64,000 bases of DNA from Rana temporaria. Its lineage: Eukaryota > Chordata > Amphibia > Anura > Ranidae. Shown one piece after another: positions 21,684 through 31,349 of the stretch; the stretch's first letter is position 1, and each line of letters begins with the position of its first letter. The position numbers and the translations under genes were made by a program. Location: contig NC_053489.1 in the NCBI RefSeq assembly GCF_905171775.1, positions 332,106,089 through 332,170,088 on the forward strand, written 5' to 3'. The notes below the pieces were generated by a model. That model saw only the letters and a list, made by a program, of their open reading frames with translations, did not search any database and was not told the DNA's origin.

Positions 21684-21703
21684 TGGTTGGCAGCGGTGGG
21701 ATT
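21684..21703 (+). promoter_or_regulatory. Primer-binding site, tRNA-Leu-like
   Basis: One base after the LTR reads TGGTTGGCAGCGGTGGGATT. From memory, tRNA-Leu (AAG/UAG type) ends ...AATCCCACCGCTGCCA plus CCA, whose complement is TGGTGGCAGCGGTGGGATT. The site therefore matches with one extra T, with 16 consecutive bases paired. tRNA-Leu priming is inferred. Confidence 0.7.
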
Positions 21704-21744
21704 TGCTCTCCAGTTACTGGGACAACTCCAAACCACCACCATGA

Positions 21745-24081
21745 ATGACCAGCTATGCAGCCTGGAGGAGAACCATGCTAAAAGACTTGCTTGAGAGCCG
21801 TGGAGGGACCGGTGGGAAGAACAAGGCCACCCTGATCATTGCGCTAGCCGAGATGGATCAGAGGGATGGTGATGCAGGACCCCGGTCAGTTGAAGACTTG
21901 TTCCAGCAGCGAGTTCAACAGCGGTTGGCATTATATGGTGCGAACCCATCAGAGACCGCCATACAGAATACCATTAGAGACCTCCAGCGGCAGGATGAGA
22001 GAGAACGAGAGCGACAACAGAGAGAACGAGAGCGGCAACAGGAGCTGAGAATTGCAGAAATACGGCGATCGGTGACAACGCCTAAAGAAGCAGCACCAAA
22101 TGAAAGAAGAGGAGAGGTACAGATATCAGGAACCATGGAAGAGGAATTCAGAAGGAGGTTGCGAGAGAAGCAGATACAGCGCAGAGGACCAGTATCAGAG
22201 GAGGTCCTGCTTGGATGGTCTGATTCGATCCGCTGCGAACTCTGGAAAGAAGCGCTAGCCCGCGAGCAGCGACACCAGGGAAAAGCTCTCCCCTCCATCC
22301 ATGTAAGGTACTGGTCACAGTATGAAGTACGGATGCTGTTATTGGGGGAACAACCAAAGCAGGAGTGGACAGCAGAGTTAAGCAGGCTGATCCGGGAAGA
22401 GATGCGGTTGGACGAGAGCTACAGAGCCCTCCGGTGGTATGTAGTCCAAGAGTGCCCGTGGTCAGCGGATGACAGCCCCACGGAAGGCTTTGACTATGAT
22501 GGCCTGGGATTGTTGTATTGGAGGATGTCCAGGGATCCCAACTTTGGGAGCGATCGGGAGTGGCGTTGGGAGGAAATAATGGAGCACAGAGAGCGAAGAC
22601 TGAATGTCCCGGAAGTGCACTGGTTACAGGAAGATTTGGAATTCCTGGCCGCTCAAGAATGGGAACTGGAAATCACCTACAAACAGCTGCTAGACTCCGC
22701 TCAGCAGCAGGGTGAGGTTCCCTTTACCTGGGACTATGAGGAAATATCAGCTGACAGTGATGAAATCCTGGCTGATGAATCAGCAGTGGAAAATCGGGAG
22801 CTTGCCATTCCCAAAGCTGAAGTGCTGACCGCACGGCCGAGCTCTGCTAACCTCTGCTCAGTACCCATAGCATCTTCTGGGTTCCATGGACAGGAGATGG
22901 TGAACCTCTATCCCCAGACACCAGTTGTAGAGACAGGGGATTTGATAGACTTTTCTGCTGAGGAAGAACAACCTGGGGAGCCTCCAGCAGAAGAGCTGGT
23001 ATCAGGGCCAAACTTCACTGTGCTCTGCCCAGCACCAAGGGCAGTATTTGTGGAGTTACAAGGAACTTCCCCAGCTGAAGCGCTGGTCACAGGACAGAGG
23101 GATCAAGACCTCTGCCCCACCCCCGTGGCAGTTCCGGAGGCTCAGGGTGAGAAGATGGCAATCACTCCCCAGCCACAGATTACAGAATGTATGGACTGTT
23201 CAGAGGATGTTATGGATTATGCACCCCCAGCAGAAGTGCTGGCAACAGGGCAGAATGCTAGCCATCTCTGCCCAGCACTGGGACCAACTGTGGAGTTCCA
23301 GGGAGCCGGGGCGGTTGGCCCCCCTCCCCAGCAACAAGCTGAGGTAGTAAAGCTGTTACTCCCAGCTAAATCACTGGCAGCAGGGCAGGATGCTACTGGC
23401 TGCTGCACACAACTACAGCTTGAGCGGATATCGGTGGATGGGACTGTGGTCCCCACTCACAGCAACCCAGCGGAAGAGCTGGCAACAGAGCAGAGTGCCC
23501 CGGGCCTCTGCTCTCAAATAACAGAAGAGGGGGTTCCTGTGGTAGTGGATGGGACTCCGATCTCCACTGACACAACCCCAGAAAATGGTGCGGCACTGAG
23601 ACAGGAGGATGTCGGCTTTGCTTTGCAAGCACCGGGGGATTTTCACCTAGCATCAGTGGATGGGACTTCAGTCTCCACTGGTATACCCCAGGAATGGTGG
23701 CCAGTTGGCCCAGGTCCCCAACAGCATGATGAACTGAGCCCAGCCCCCCTGTCTTCTCTCCAGCGGCTGAAAGGACTCCAGGGAGAAGGGCCAGTCCAGG
23801 CCTCTCCCCAGCGGCAGGCGTGTTCTCTGAGAGAGGCAGAGATTGGCTGGGTGAGTAATGCTCTGTTTGGGACAAGTTATCTGGGGTACTGGGTGGGTAC
23901 CGGAATTGGGGTCTCTCCCAGTGTTAGTCTCCTGCCAAAGGGGGAGATGTGTGACAGACCTAGCCGGGACAGGGGCTTTTGGAGAGGACTGAATGTGAGC
24001 CTCTTGCCATTCGATTATGGGCCAGGACCTCAAAACAGGAAGGCAGATGGGTCATCCCAGCGGACAGTCCTGGAACCTTAA
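21745..24081 (+). CDS. Gag-like protein of LTR retrotransposon (778 codons)
   Basis: The only long frame of the LTR element. Residues about 12-38 (LKDLLESRGGTGGKNKATLI) resemble a SAP-type helix-turn-helix often found at the start of Gypsy-like Gag proteins. Residues 85-160 are highly charged with R/E/Q runs (ERERQQRERERQQE), probably helical. Residues 160-335 are W-rich (YWRMSRDPNFG, REWRWEEIMEHRERR) and look globular. From about 340 to 690 there is a degenerate repeat of PAE-x-L-x(1-2)-GQ...LCP units, acidic and proline-rich. I see no CCHC zinc knuckle, protease or polymerase. The start is uncertain: an ATG with better context at 21,741 opens a different frame of 17 codons, suggesting a possible frameshift near the N terminus. 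Function as capsid precursor is inferred from position only. Antisense frames beneath it are shadows. Confidence 0.8.
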   Translation: MTSYAAWRRTMLKDLLESRGGTGGKNKATLIIALAEMDQRDGDAGPRSVEDLFQQRVQQRLALYGANPSETAIQNTIRDLQRQDERERERQQRERERQQELRIAEIRRSVTTPKEAAPNERRGEVQISGTMEEEFRRRLREKQIQRRGPVSEEVLLGWSDSIRCELWKEALAREQRHQGKALPSIHVRYWSQYEVRMLLLGEQPKQEWTAELSRLIREEMRLDESYRALRWYVVQECPWSADDSPTEGFDYDGLGLLYWRMSRDPNFGSDREWRWEEIMEHRERRLNVPEVHWLQEDLEFLAAQEWELEITYKQLLDSAQQQGEVPFTWDYEEISADSDEILADESAVENRELAIPKAEVLTARPSSANLCSVPIASSGFHGQEMVNLYPQTPVVETGDLIDFSAEEEQPGEPPAEELVSGPNFTVLCPAPRAVFVELQGTSPAEALVTGQRDQDLCPTPVAVPEAQGEKMAITPQPQITECMDCSEDVMDYAPPAEVLATGQNASHLCPALGPTVEFQGAGAVGPPPQQQAEVVKLLLPAKSLAAGQDATGCCTQLQLERISVDGTVVPTHSNPAEELATEQSAPGLCSQITEEGVPVVVDGTPISTDTTPENGAALRQEDVGFALQAPGDFHLASVDGTSVSTGIPQEWWPVGPGPQQHDELSPAPLSSLQRLKGLQGEGPVQASPQRQACSLREAEIGWVSNALFGTSYLGYWVGTGIGVSPSVSLLPKGEMCDRPSRDRGFWRGLNVSLLPFDYGPGPQNRKADGSSQRTVLEP

Positions 24082-24147
24082 GACTACTTTTCCAACATCC
24101 TCGAGTTGACCCGTTTGGGTCCCACTGCGGCTGTTGGACTGTTTCCC

Positions 24148-24158
24148 AGGGGAAGTAA
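24148..24158 (+). promoter_or_regulatory. Polypurine tract before 3' LTR
   Basis: AGGGGAAGTAA directly abuts the TG of the 3' LTR, the expected place for plus-strand priming. A longer purine run (AAAGGGGGAGATG, about 23,938) lies inside the ORF and is too far from the LTR to be the main site. Confidence 0.6.
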
Positions 24159-24751
24159 TGTCATGGACCTTGAGATATTAAAGTGTTTCTACTTGACATA
24201 TGTTACACAGGAGAGGGACATTCAATGCAAGGCTTTTGAAATGCTAAGTGGAACCAGCTTGCGAAATACCTTTTATTGTGTTCTGCAGGTTAAGAGCGGG
24301 TGTCGGAGTCAGGCCGTCTAGCTGGAACCAGGTTATTGTGTACATTGATTACCCCCTGGGGCTTCTGTCTCAATACACAAGTCTTTCTATCCAAGCTATT
24401 GGACCAATCCCTGTTGACAATTTCAAGTCCTCATTTGCATGGTCAAGGGGGACCTGAGTGAAGACTGGATATACTTTACAATTGACCAATAGGAAAGCGG
24501 TTGTTGGGAGTGGGATGTTCCAAAATTCTGTATAAAAGTGTGCTGTGTACTTGAAATAAAGAGTCCTGCTTGAACTTACATACAGCCTGCCTGGTGTTTG
24601 TTCTTAATGGGTCTGAATGGCACATAGCTGTAGTTCGGACCCCGGAACCTTGGATGACTGGACCATCAGACGCTGCAATCTGCAAGCTGACTCACTGGTA
24701 GCAGAGGAGTGTCGGGAGAGCAGGACCTGGGCGAGGAAGGATCTCGTCACA
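24159..24751 (+). repeat. 3' LTR, 593 bp
   Basis: Same length and, by eye, same sequence as the 5' LTR, with TATAAAAG at 24,531 and AATAAA at about 24,555. Ends CGTCACA before the TCTTA duplication. Confidence 0.93.
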
Positions 24752-24756
24752 TCTTA

Positions 24757-25400
24757 TAAGCGCACTTTCTTTGGAAAAAAATATTTTTTGGGGAAAAAAA
24801 TATTTTTTTAATTAAAAAATAAGACAACAGTAAAGTTAGCCCAAATGGGATCGTATGCAGAACCATTACATTTACAATAATAAACCAATATATTGATATT
24901 TTAAAAATGTTATTTATTTAAAACTTTAACAATGGATTTGAATGGCCGGGGCCCTTTATTATTGGTATTATATTTATTTACCAACTTCCAATATATAATA
25001 ACCAATCACTTTAACTCAATTTAACTCAGCCCTGACAGCTCGAGTTAATACTGTAACCAGTTCAATATCTCTATAACTGTCCCATTTCATGAGAAAGGAC
25101 CAAACCACATAATAAGGGCCTCGACGATGGGAGGGAGGGCGGGATGTTCCTTCTTCTTCTGTTGATCCGTTGCTGTCTGCTTCACCTACGCAGTTTTAAT
25201 TCTTTATATAAGGGCTAGCTCGTGCCCTAATGGCATGTGACTAGTTTTCAATAATTAAACATATTTAAATCAAAACTAACATTTAACCTGTAGTCTGCCC
25301 CGACCCCATAGGTGGGTGGAGCAAATTCTTTTGCTCCTCCCTTTTCCTTCTTTTTTATATTGTGAAAGATAATGTTACGCCCAGTAAATCGAGGAGGCGG
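24757..25400 (+). repeat. Repeat G, right part, with an unidentified ~500-bp insertion
   Basis: TAAGCGCACTTTCTTTGG through GTTAGCCCAA (24,757-24,845) matches 40,919-40,988. Homology then breaks and resumes near TTTTTTATATTGTGAAA (25,351), which matches 40,993. The 500 bp between (starting ATGGGATCGTATGCAG, ending TGCTCCTCCC) is absent from the other copy; it has a TATATAAGGG-like motif near 25,205 but no frame, and its class is unknown. Confidence 0.55.
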
Positions 25401-25879
25401 AAGCTGTCATCTCACAGGAGCCAGGGTTGTCAGGACCCGTCAGACAGTAGAATTCACTGGCAATAATCTTGATTAGGCATATTGGAGAAATTCATCGGAG
25501 AAGCGGAATTGGACCCAATAAAACTATCTGGTCTTATGTTCTTCCGACTTATCTTGCAGAACCAAGGTCAAGTCTTCCATTTGCTCTATATCCTTCACCC
25601 TTGCGAACCATTGAGCCACCGTTGGCGTGGATTGTTGTTTCCATAGGGGTGGGATGCATGCTTGTGCAGCATTAAGAAGGCATTTGAGAAGGGATTTATG
25701 ATAACATTTCCTTGACAAAGGGGTAAGGTTTAGTGGACTGTGGCCGGGTTGTCCTGTAGGGAAATGTCAGTAAATTTATGTATGAATTTGAGGACTGGTT
25801 CCCAAAAAGTTTTGAGCACAGGGCATTCCCAGAAGATGTGCAGAACATGGTTCTGGAAAAAACGAAGGTAGGGAAACAT

Positions 25880-26095
25880 CCTGGATCATATGGAAAAAAA
25901 AACATGCATATCTGTACAAACATAAACATGCATCTTTATGTGACTGTGTATCCTTAAGTGATCCTGTCACCTTATGCAATTACGCATTCTTGTGTGATCA
26001 AAAATAAACTTCTTTTTTTTTTACACAAACATGTCCAAACATGCATTTTGTACACACATGCTCATGTATCTTTATGCAAACATGTGAACTGGTTA
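25880..26095. repeat. Degenerate CATGCAT/TTATGTG-type tandem stretch
   Basis: Variants of AACATGCAT, CTTTATGTGACTGTG and TTATGCAA follow each other without a strict period. It merges into the 16-bp repeat to the right. Non-coding. Confidence 0.4.
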
Positions 26096-26099
26096 TCTT

Positions 26100-26340
26100 C
26101 AGCAACCATGTGCTTCAGCAACTGTTTGTTTCAGCATCTGTGTGTTTTAGCAGCAACTGTGCATTTTAGTGCAACTGTGCGATCCCACAAATGTGTGATC
26201 CAGCAACTGTGTGTTCCAGCAACTGTGCAATCTAACAACTGTGTGATCCAGCAACTGTGCGATCCAGCAACTGTGTATTTCAGCATCTGTGCTTTTTTAG
26301 CAGCTGTGCGACTTTAGCAACTGTGCATTTCAGCATTCAG
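26100..26340 (+). repeat. 16-bp degenerate minisatellite (CAGCAACTGTGTGATC)
   Basis: About 14 diverged units of CAGCAACTGTG plus a variable 5-base end (TGATC, CGATC, TATTT). Some units have slipped by a few bases. A 119-codon frame across it is a product of the repeat. Confidence 0.8.
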
Positions 26341-26639
26341 CATCAAAAATGCAGACTCACCAGTCCTTGCTGCAGGGTACTGCAAGAATATCACAGCGAC
26401 CCAATCTTCACCCATCAAGGCAGGTTGGTGTCATGCCAGACCTTCAAGGACGGTGTCCCCTCTGAACGTAAGGTCCACTGCCTTGAACCTTGTATAGCGC
26501 CCTGTCAGAAAACCTGTGGTATAGCAATGTGACCAAGGTGCTGGATCCCAGGGCCCAGCTCTCTTAAGAGAATCGTTACAGGCAAAACCTTGTTCTTCTG
26601 TACCGCAGGTCAGGTACCATCCACTTTTTTGAAAAGATG

Positions 26640-26890
26640 ATATGGACAGCCGCACACCAAAAAACCTTAAAAAGGTAGCCTTTTAATGGTAAAGGAAAGA
26701 AGGCACTACAAAAAACAGCAAGCAGTGGGGTATATAGCTGACGCGTTTCACTACCTTTATTGGTGTGCGGCTGTCCATCTTCTTTTCAAAGTTTTTGCTC
26801 CGTGCATTGCCAGCACCCATCTGGTTCTGAGAGGACACTGATCGCTTAGTACACTCACCTGGATCGGCAGTTCTCCCCTTTCTGTTTACC
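26640..26890. mobile_element. Family H element copy 2 with internal inverted repeat
   Basis: GGACAGCCGCACACCAA (26,645) is inverted at TTGGTGTGCGGCTGTCC (26,760). The distal part (GCATTGCCAGCACCC, CTGGTTCTGAGAGG, CACCTGGATCGG) resembles the small insertion at 12,707-12,938. On the minus strand at 26,740-26,749 lies GAAACGCGTC, fitting the GAAA/minimal stem III/cleavage-site part of a hammerhead. Affiliation with Penelope-like elements is inferred. Confidence 0.45.
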
Positions 26891-27159
26891 ATCCACTTTT
26901 GTCTTTGTTTATAGACTTTTTGAAGGAATCCGATAGTGAAGCTCTCTGACCCTGACTAGGCCATCTATGGAGCACTTTTTAGCAAAGTATTAACTATGAC
27001 CAACACCTTATACACTGGTGAAAAAACCAAGGTACTCCTTGTATGGGAGGGGTTAAATAGGGAGGGGACTTCCTGTCTTGATCATGCCAGTGTCCATCAC
27101 CTAAAGGTGGGCGTATAACCCATGTAGTAATTACTATGGTGCTCTGTGTCCCGTGATGT

Positions 27160-27335
27160 ACGATAGAGAAAAGAGATTTTAACCTTCACATAAGGAAAGA
27201 CTTCTTCACAGTAAGAACTGTGAACATGTGAAATAGACCCCCTCAAGAAATTGTTCTGGCCAGCTCAGTATATTGTTTTAAAAAAGAGCTTGATGCATTT
27301 CCAAATGCACAAATTATAATTGAATTATAATATGT
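27160..27335 (+). pseudogene. CR1-type LINE reverse-transcriptase ORF, C-terminal fragment
   Basis: Read with one stop, the plus strand gives KDFFTVRTVNM, then PPQEIVLASSVYCFKKELDAF, which resembles the C terminus of CR1 ORF2 (pattern: RLP-x-VV-x-ASS-V-x-FKK-x-LD-x-F). Only the last ~55 codons survive, with an internal stop. It is not functional. Confidence 0.65.
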
Positions 27336-27339
27336 AGAG

Positions 27340-27910
27340 GATAAAACGATGTGAGGTCCCCCCAAATCCATACCAGACCCTTTTCCACGCGCATGCAGCC
27401 TGCCAGCAAATGAACTGAGGAGTGGGGCCAATGAATGGTGACCCTGCCCCCTTGTGGCATCATCAACTCAGTATGCCCTGGTCAATGATGTCACAAGGGG
27501 GCAGGGTTACCCAAAAACATAATCGGGTGGCGTCGCCCCTCAGAATATTTAGTGGCCGGAGGTGACGGATCTGTCATTCAGCAGGTGCAGAGTTTTTTTT
27601 TTCTTCTGGGTAAGTGGGTAAGCATTCATTGCGATTAATGTTAGATCTACACCAGGGAACTTTTTTTATAAGGGACTTAAAAAACTGGCTCGTGTTTTTA
27701 TTTACACTATCCTTTTATTTTTATTTTTTGGGTGAATGAGTAGTAACTCACACTAATTCACATGGGGGGACCTGCGGTCTGAGGGCCCCCTCATTAAAGG
27801 GGTCTTCCAGATTCCTATAATTTTTTTTGGAGTGGGGTTCCTCTTTAAATCTATACCAGACCCCATTGCCTGGTAGGAATTGGGTGGACCCCCATGCAGC
27901 TTTTTTTTTC
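27340..27910. repeat. Relative of the middle of foldback M
   Basis: AATTCACATGGGGGGACC, GGGCCCCCTCATTAAAGGGG and CTTCCAGATTCCTATAATTT (27,756-27,822) match 9,009-9,077 with differences. It shows that the unique centre of element M is itself dispersed. Non-coding. Confidence 0.5.
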
Positions 27911-28137
27911 AATGCTGGGATTTTTTTGTTTGCATTCTGCTGTCATCAGGGAATCCCACCAGTTGTTAGTTACACATCGGTCCCTGTTTGTTAAGGACAC
28001 AGCGGCCGCCCGCTCCCTTGCAACCCACTAGTAGCTGGTAAACGCTGGCACAAAAAGTAGTAAACACTGGAACAAAAACTCTAAATATGAGCCTTTTTTT
28101 TGGCATTTATTACAGCTGCTAGCGTGCATGAAGCCTA

Positions 28138-28520
28138 AGGCCGCGTACACACGATAGGATCACCAGAGGAGAACGGTCTGAAGGACCGTTTTCATCAGTC
28201 CAAACCGATCGTGTGTAGGCCCCATAGGTTCTTTAACCTTCAGTCAAAAAAATGAGAACTTGCTTTAAAATTTAACCGATGGACGCCTAAACGATAGGTC
28301 AAAACCAATCGCTAGTATGCAAAAGCATCGGTTAAAAACCCGCGCATGCTCAGAATCAAGTCGACGCATGCTTGGAAGCATTGAACTTTGTTTTTTTCAG
28401 CATGTCATTGTGTTTTACGTCACCGCGTTCTGACACGATCGTTTTTTTAACTGATGGTGTGTAGGCGCGACGAACCATCAGTCAGGTTCATCGGTTGGAC
28501 CGATCGTGTGTACGCAGCCT
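28138..28520. mobile_element. Family E foldback element copy 4
   Basis: Ends AGGCCGCGTACACACGAT and ATCGTGTGTACGCAGCCT invert, flanked by TA on both sides. An inner arm set pairs GAGGAGAACGGTCTGAAGG with CCTTCAGACC-like bases near 28,160-28,190. GCATGCTCAGAATCAAGTCG at 28,345 is shared with the short E copy near 14,135. Confidence 0.7.
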
Positions 28521-28783
28521 TAGTGTGTTTACAGTTGGGGAAATTCCCCAGAATTTCTTTTAGCCATAATTTGCAACCTGGTCTTTGAATTTAGGTCACC
28601 TGGCATAGAAGGGTCAATTATTGGCAATTATAGTCCCCTCACTTAAAAAATTGTTTGTTCCCATTAGCTGTTTGGCAGTGTATGTTGGAGAAATTTAGGA
28701 AAGCTGATAGTCTGCATAGAGAGAAACAGTTCAATGTTGTGCTTTATTGCGCTTACTCTGGGTTGCATGGTGGTAGACTCTAT

Positions 28784-29472
28784 GGGCCAGATTCACGTAG
28801 GTGAACGGTGGCGTAACGTATCGTAGATACGTTACACCGCCGCAAGTTTTCATCGCAAGTGCCTGATTCACCAAACACTTGCGATGAAAACCTACGCTGG
28901 CGGCTTCCGGCGCAAGGCGGGCCAATTCAAATGGGCATGTGCCATTTAAATTAGGCGCGCTCCCGCGCCAGACCTACTGCGCATGCTCAGTTTCGCAATT
29001 ACCGTCGTGCTATGCGCGCCGTGACGTCATTTTTCCGAACGGCGACGTGCGTAGCGTAATTCCGTATTCCCGGACGGCTTACGCAAACGACGTTCATTTT
29101 TAAATTTCGACGCGGGAACGACGGCCATACTTTATACAGCAATACGATTGCTGTGTAAAGTTAAGGCAGGTCAAACGACGACTAAAATTGTGACGGGAAA
29201 CTAGACTAGCGGCAACGTAGCGAACACGAAAATCCGTTGTGAATCGCCGTAACTCCTAATTTGCATACCCGACGCTGGTTTACGACACAAACTCCCCCCA
29301 GCGGCGGCTGCGGTACTGCATCCTAAGATCCGACAGTGTAAAACAATTACACCTGTCGGATCTTAGGGATATCTATGCGTAACTGATTCTATGAATCAGT
29401 CGCATAGATACTCTGAGAGATACGACGGAGTATCTGAGATACTCCATCGTATCTCAGCTGTGGATCTGTCCC
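28784..29472. mobile_element. Harbinger-like element, family D copy 3
   Basis: GGGCCAGATTCACGTAGG at the left and GGATCTGTCCC at the right, with TAT flanks on each side. Its body is the reverse of copy 1: TTGCGATGAAAACT arms are near 28,852-28,890 here but near 4,250 there, so the two copies lie in opposite orientation. Non-coding. Confidence 0.7.
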
Positions 29473-29474
29473 TA

Positions 29475-29924
29475 TATTCTTGTGTACAGTATCTCCTTGT
29501 GTTTACACTAGTTCAGAAACCCAACAGTTATTTTTAAGACTTGTTTTGTGCCATGTTCTATAAATGCTGTTCAGATTCTGTGCCTCATTTTTTTATTTTC
29601 TGCTAGAATAAAAAAGTGGGTTGGGGTTTAAGGTTCCAAGGTTTCATTTTTTTGGAGGAGGTGTATTTTTGTTATGACTTTTTTCATTTCAGGGTTGGCA
29701 GCGTACAGTTGATGCTGACTCAGGCAAAGCTGCCCTTTGTTTGCAGCACAACACCACAAATACAGTATATGTGGTAAAGTAGTATGCACAAAAAAATCAC
29801 AACATATTTATTCCCCCTATAGTTGCCATTAAATTTAGGCAATCAACCTGATTAAAAAGGTATTATAGTCCTTAAATGAGATGCAGATGTTCTGCAGGAG
29901 GAGGCAAACGGGTTCTATAACAAT
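29475..29924. other. No recognisable gene
   Basis: T-rich sequence; no frame above background. Confidence 0.5.
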
Positions 29925-30126
29925 GCGGTGGTCAAGCCTAGACAAGGTCCTAGACTATGGAATGCTTTACCAACCAGCATTCGGTTGGAGGAAAACCACC
30001 TGGCATTCAGAGGACGGATCAAAACTCTGCTCTTCTGATGTCTAGAGACAGGAACAACAAGCGCCCAGAGGCGATTCAGTTCGCATGTGCCGCGCTATAT
30101 AAATCTTTCATTCATTCATTCATTCA
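29925..30126 (+). pseudogene. L2-type LINE ORF end, 3' UTR and (CATT)n tail
   Basis: Reading around 29,945-30,035 gives GPRLWNALPTSIRLEENHLA, then FRGRIKTLLF, the characteristic end of L2/CR1-group ORF2 (LWN-x-LP...F...LKT-x-LF). Then follow CGCCCAGAGGCGATTCAGTT and GCGCTATATAAATC and a five-unit CATT tail (30,107-30,125). 5'-truncated and not functional. Confidence 0.75.
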
Positions 30127-30732
30127 AGCCACAGGTCCAGCTGTGGAAAAATTGTGTGGCACCTTTTCGGAAGTATCATTTTTCTTCTGGAGGGGGGGGG
30201 GGGTAGACAAAATTAAAATGTAGTCCATAACCCTTGGCTTGCTTTTCCAGCTAGTGTTTTGTCTGAGAGGGCCTTCGGTGCAGTAGGAGTTTTTTTTACA
30301 GTAAGATAAATCTTCCTATTTGTAATGTACCTGGTGGAGCCTGAAGCATTGAGGAACTTGTAACAGCAACACAGGAACATAATACACCAAATGGCACTGA
30401 CACACTGCACTAGTGCAGTTTAAATAGTCCTTCTGGCATCGATGCGCGCATGCACCCACTAACTGGCCTACAGGCAGTATTTCTTAGGCTTGTGGGTCTG
30501 CGCACATGAATGTTCCTTTTCTGACACTATTGCCCCTGCTACTTATGCTATAGACTGCATGTTTCATCTGCCCACCCACCAGGAAACAAATTATACCCTC
30601 TGCCATCATCAGCTCCTGCCATCTTTTCTGGCCCATTGATGCTCCAGCACTATAAAGGTGTCACACAATATTCTACACCTGTATGTCAGCTGTCAAATTT
30701 CTCATGACTTATGAAGGGCAAATCCTACTTAA

Positions 30733-31170
30733 AGTTTGAGGCCTAGTCATGTGCTCTGGCCCTCTAAAATATGCGTGGCTATTGTGTCTCAGATAATACT
30801 CTCTATTGTTGTTTATTTAATGAGAAAAGATGTCACTCTTATATTGTGGCCTACCCAAGCCATATACATACTGTCCAGCCACAGTACAATTTGTGTGGCT
30901 ATTGTCTCTCAAAAATTACACACTTGTAGTATATTGTGGTCTAACCATGGTGCTTAAATACTATTCAGCCACTGTACAACATTTGCGGCTATTGTCTCTC
31001 AAATAATGCACTCTGATTTCAAGTTCAAGATAAACCTGTCACATCTCTCCCTTTCAGATTGCAGCCTAACCAAGCTACTTACATAATGTTCAGCCACTGT
31101 ATAATAGCTGTGGCTATTGTCTCTAAAATAGTATACTCTAATTTACATTGCAAGATAAAACCCGCCTTGT
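30733..31170. repeat. Four-copy degenerate ~92-124-bp tandem repeat
   Basis: The landmark GTGGCTATTGTCTCTCAAA recurs at about 30,774, 30,894, 30,986 and 31,110, each with nearby CAGCCACTGTACAA and CCTAACCAAGC-type words. Unit spacing is 120, 92 and 124 bp. No frame is maintained across units. Confidence 0.75.
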
Positions 31171-31349
31171 CTTATTTCATTTGCTGCCTAATTAAGTGCT
31201 TCTACCAAACACATGCCTAAAGTCTATATTTTAAATATTTTGGAACAATTGGGCATACGGAGATGAGGCACGGTTTGGGTACTGTGAGGTTGTGATTTTG
31301 AACTTGTATTGTGCATTTTGTTTTGACATTTTAATAAAGTCAAGTTTAG

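Larger units (their letters stand above)
21085..24756 (+). mobile_element. Young LTR retrotransposon with intact gag-like ORF
   Basis: Two 593-bp LTRs (21,090-21,682 and 24,159-24,751) begin TGTCATGG and end CGTCACA; I saw no difference between them. Flanking 5-bp duplications TCTTA lie at 21,085-21,089 and 24,752-24,756. A primer-binding site follows the 5' LTR and a purine tract (AGGGGAAG) precedes the 3' LTR. The 2,476-bp interior holds one long frame and no reverse transcriptase, protease or integrase, so it is non-autonomous or uses another element's pol. Near-identical LTRs imply a recent insertion. Confidence 0.93.

Noticed and set aside
21684..21703. tRNA-Leu gene fragment
   Set aside because: Only the 3'-end complement is present, right after the LTR; it is a primer-binding site.
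23393..24033. Antisense frames of 121-160 codons
   Set aside because: Shadows of the gag-like coding strand, caused by its repeated GC-rich codons.
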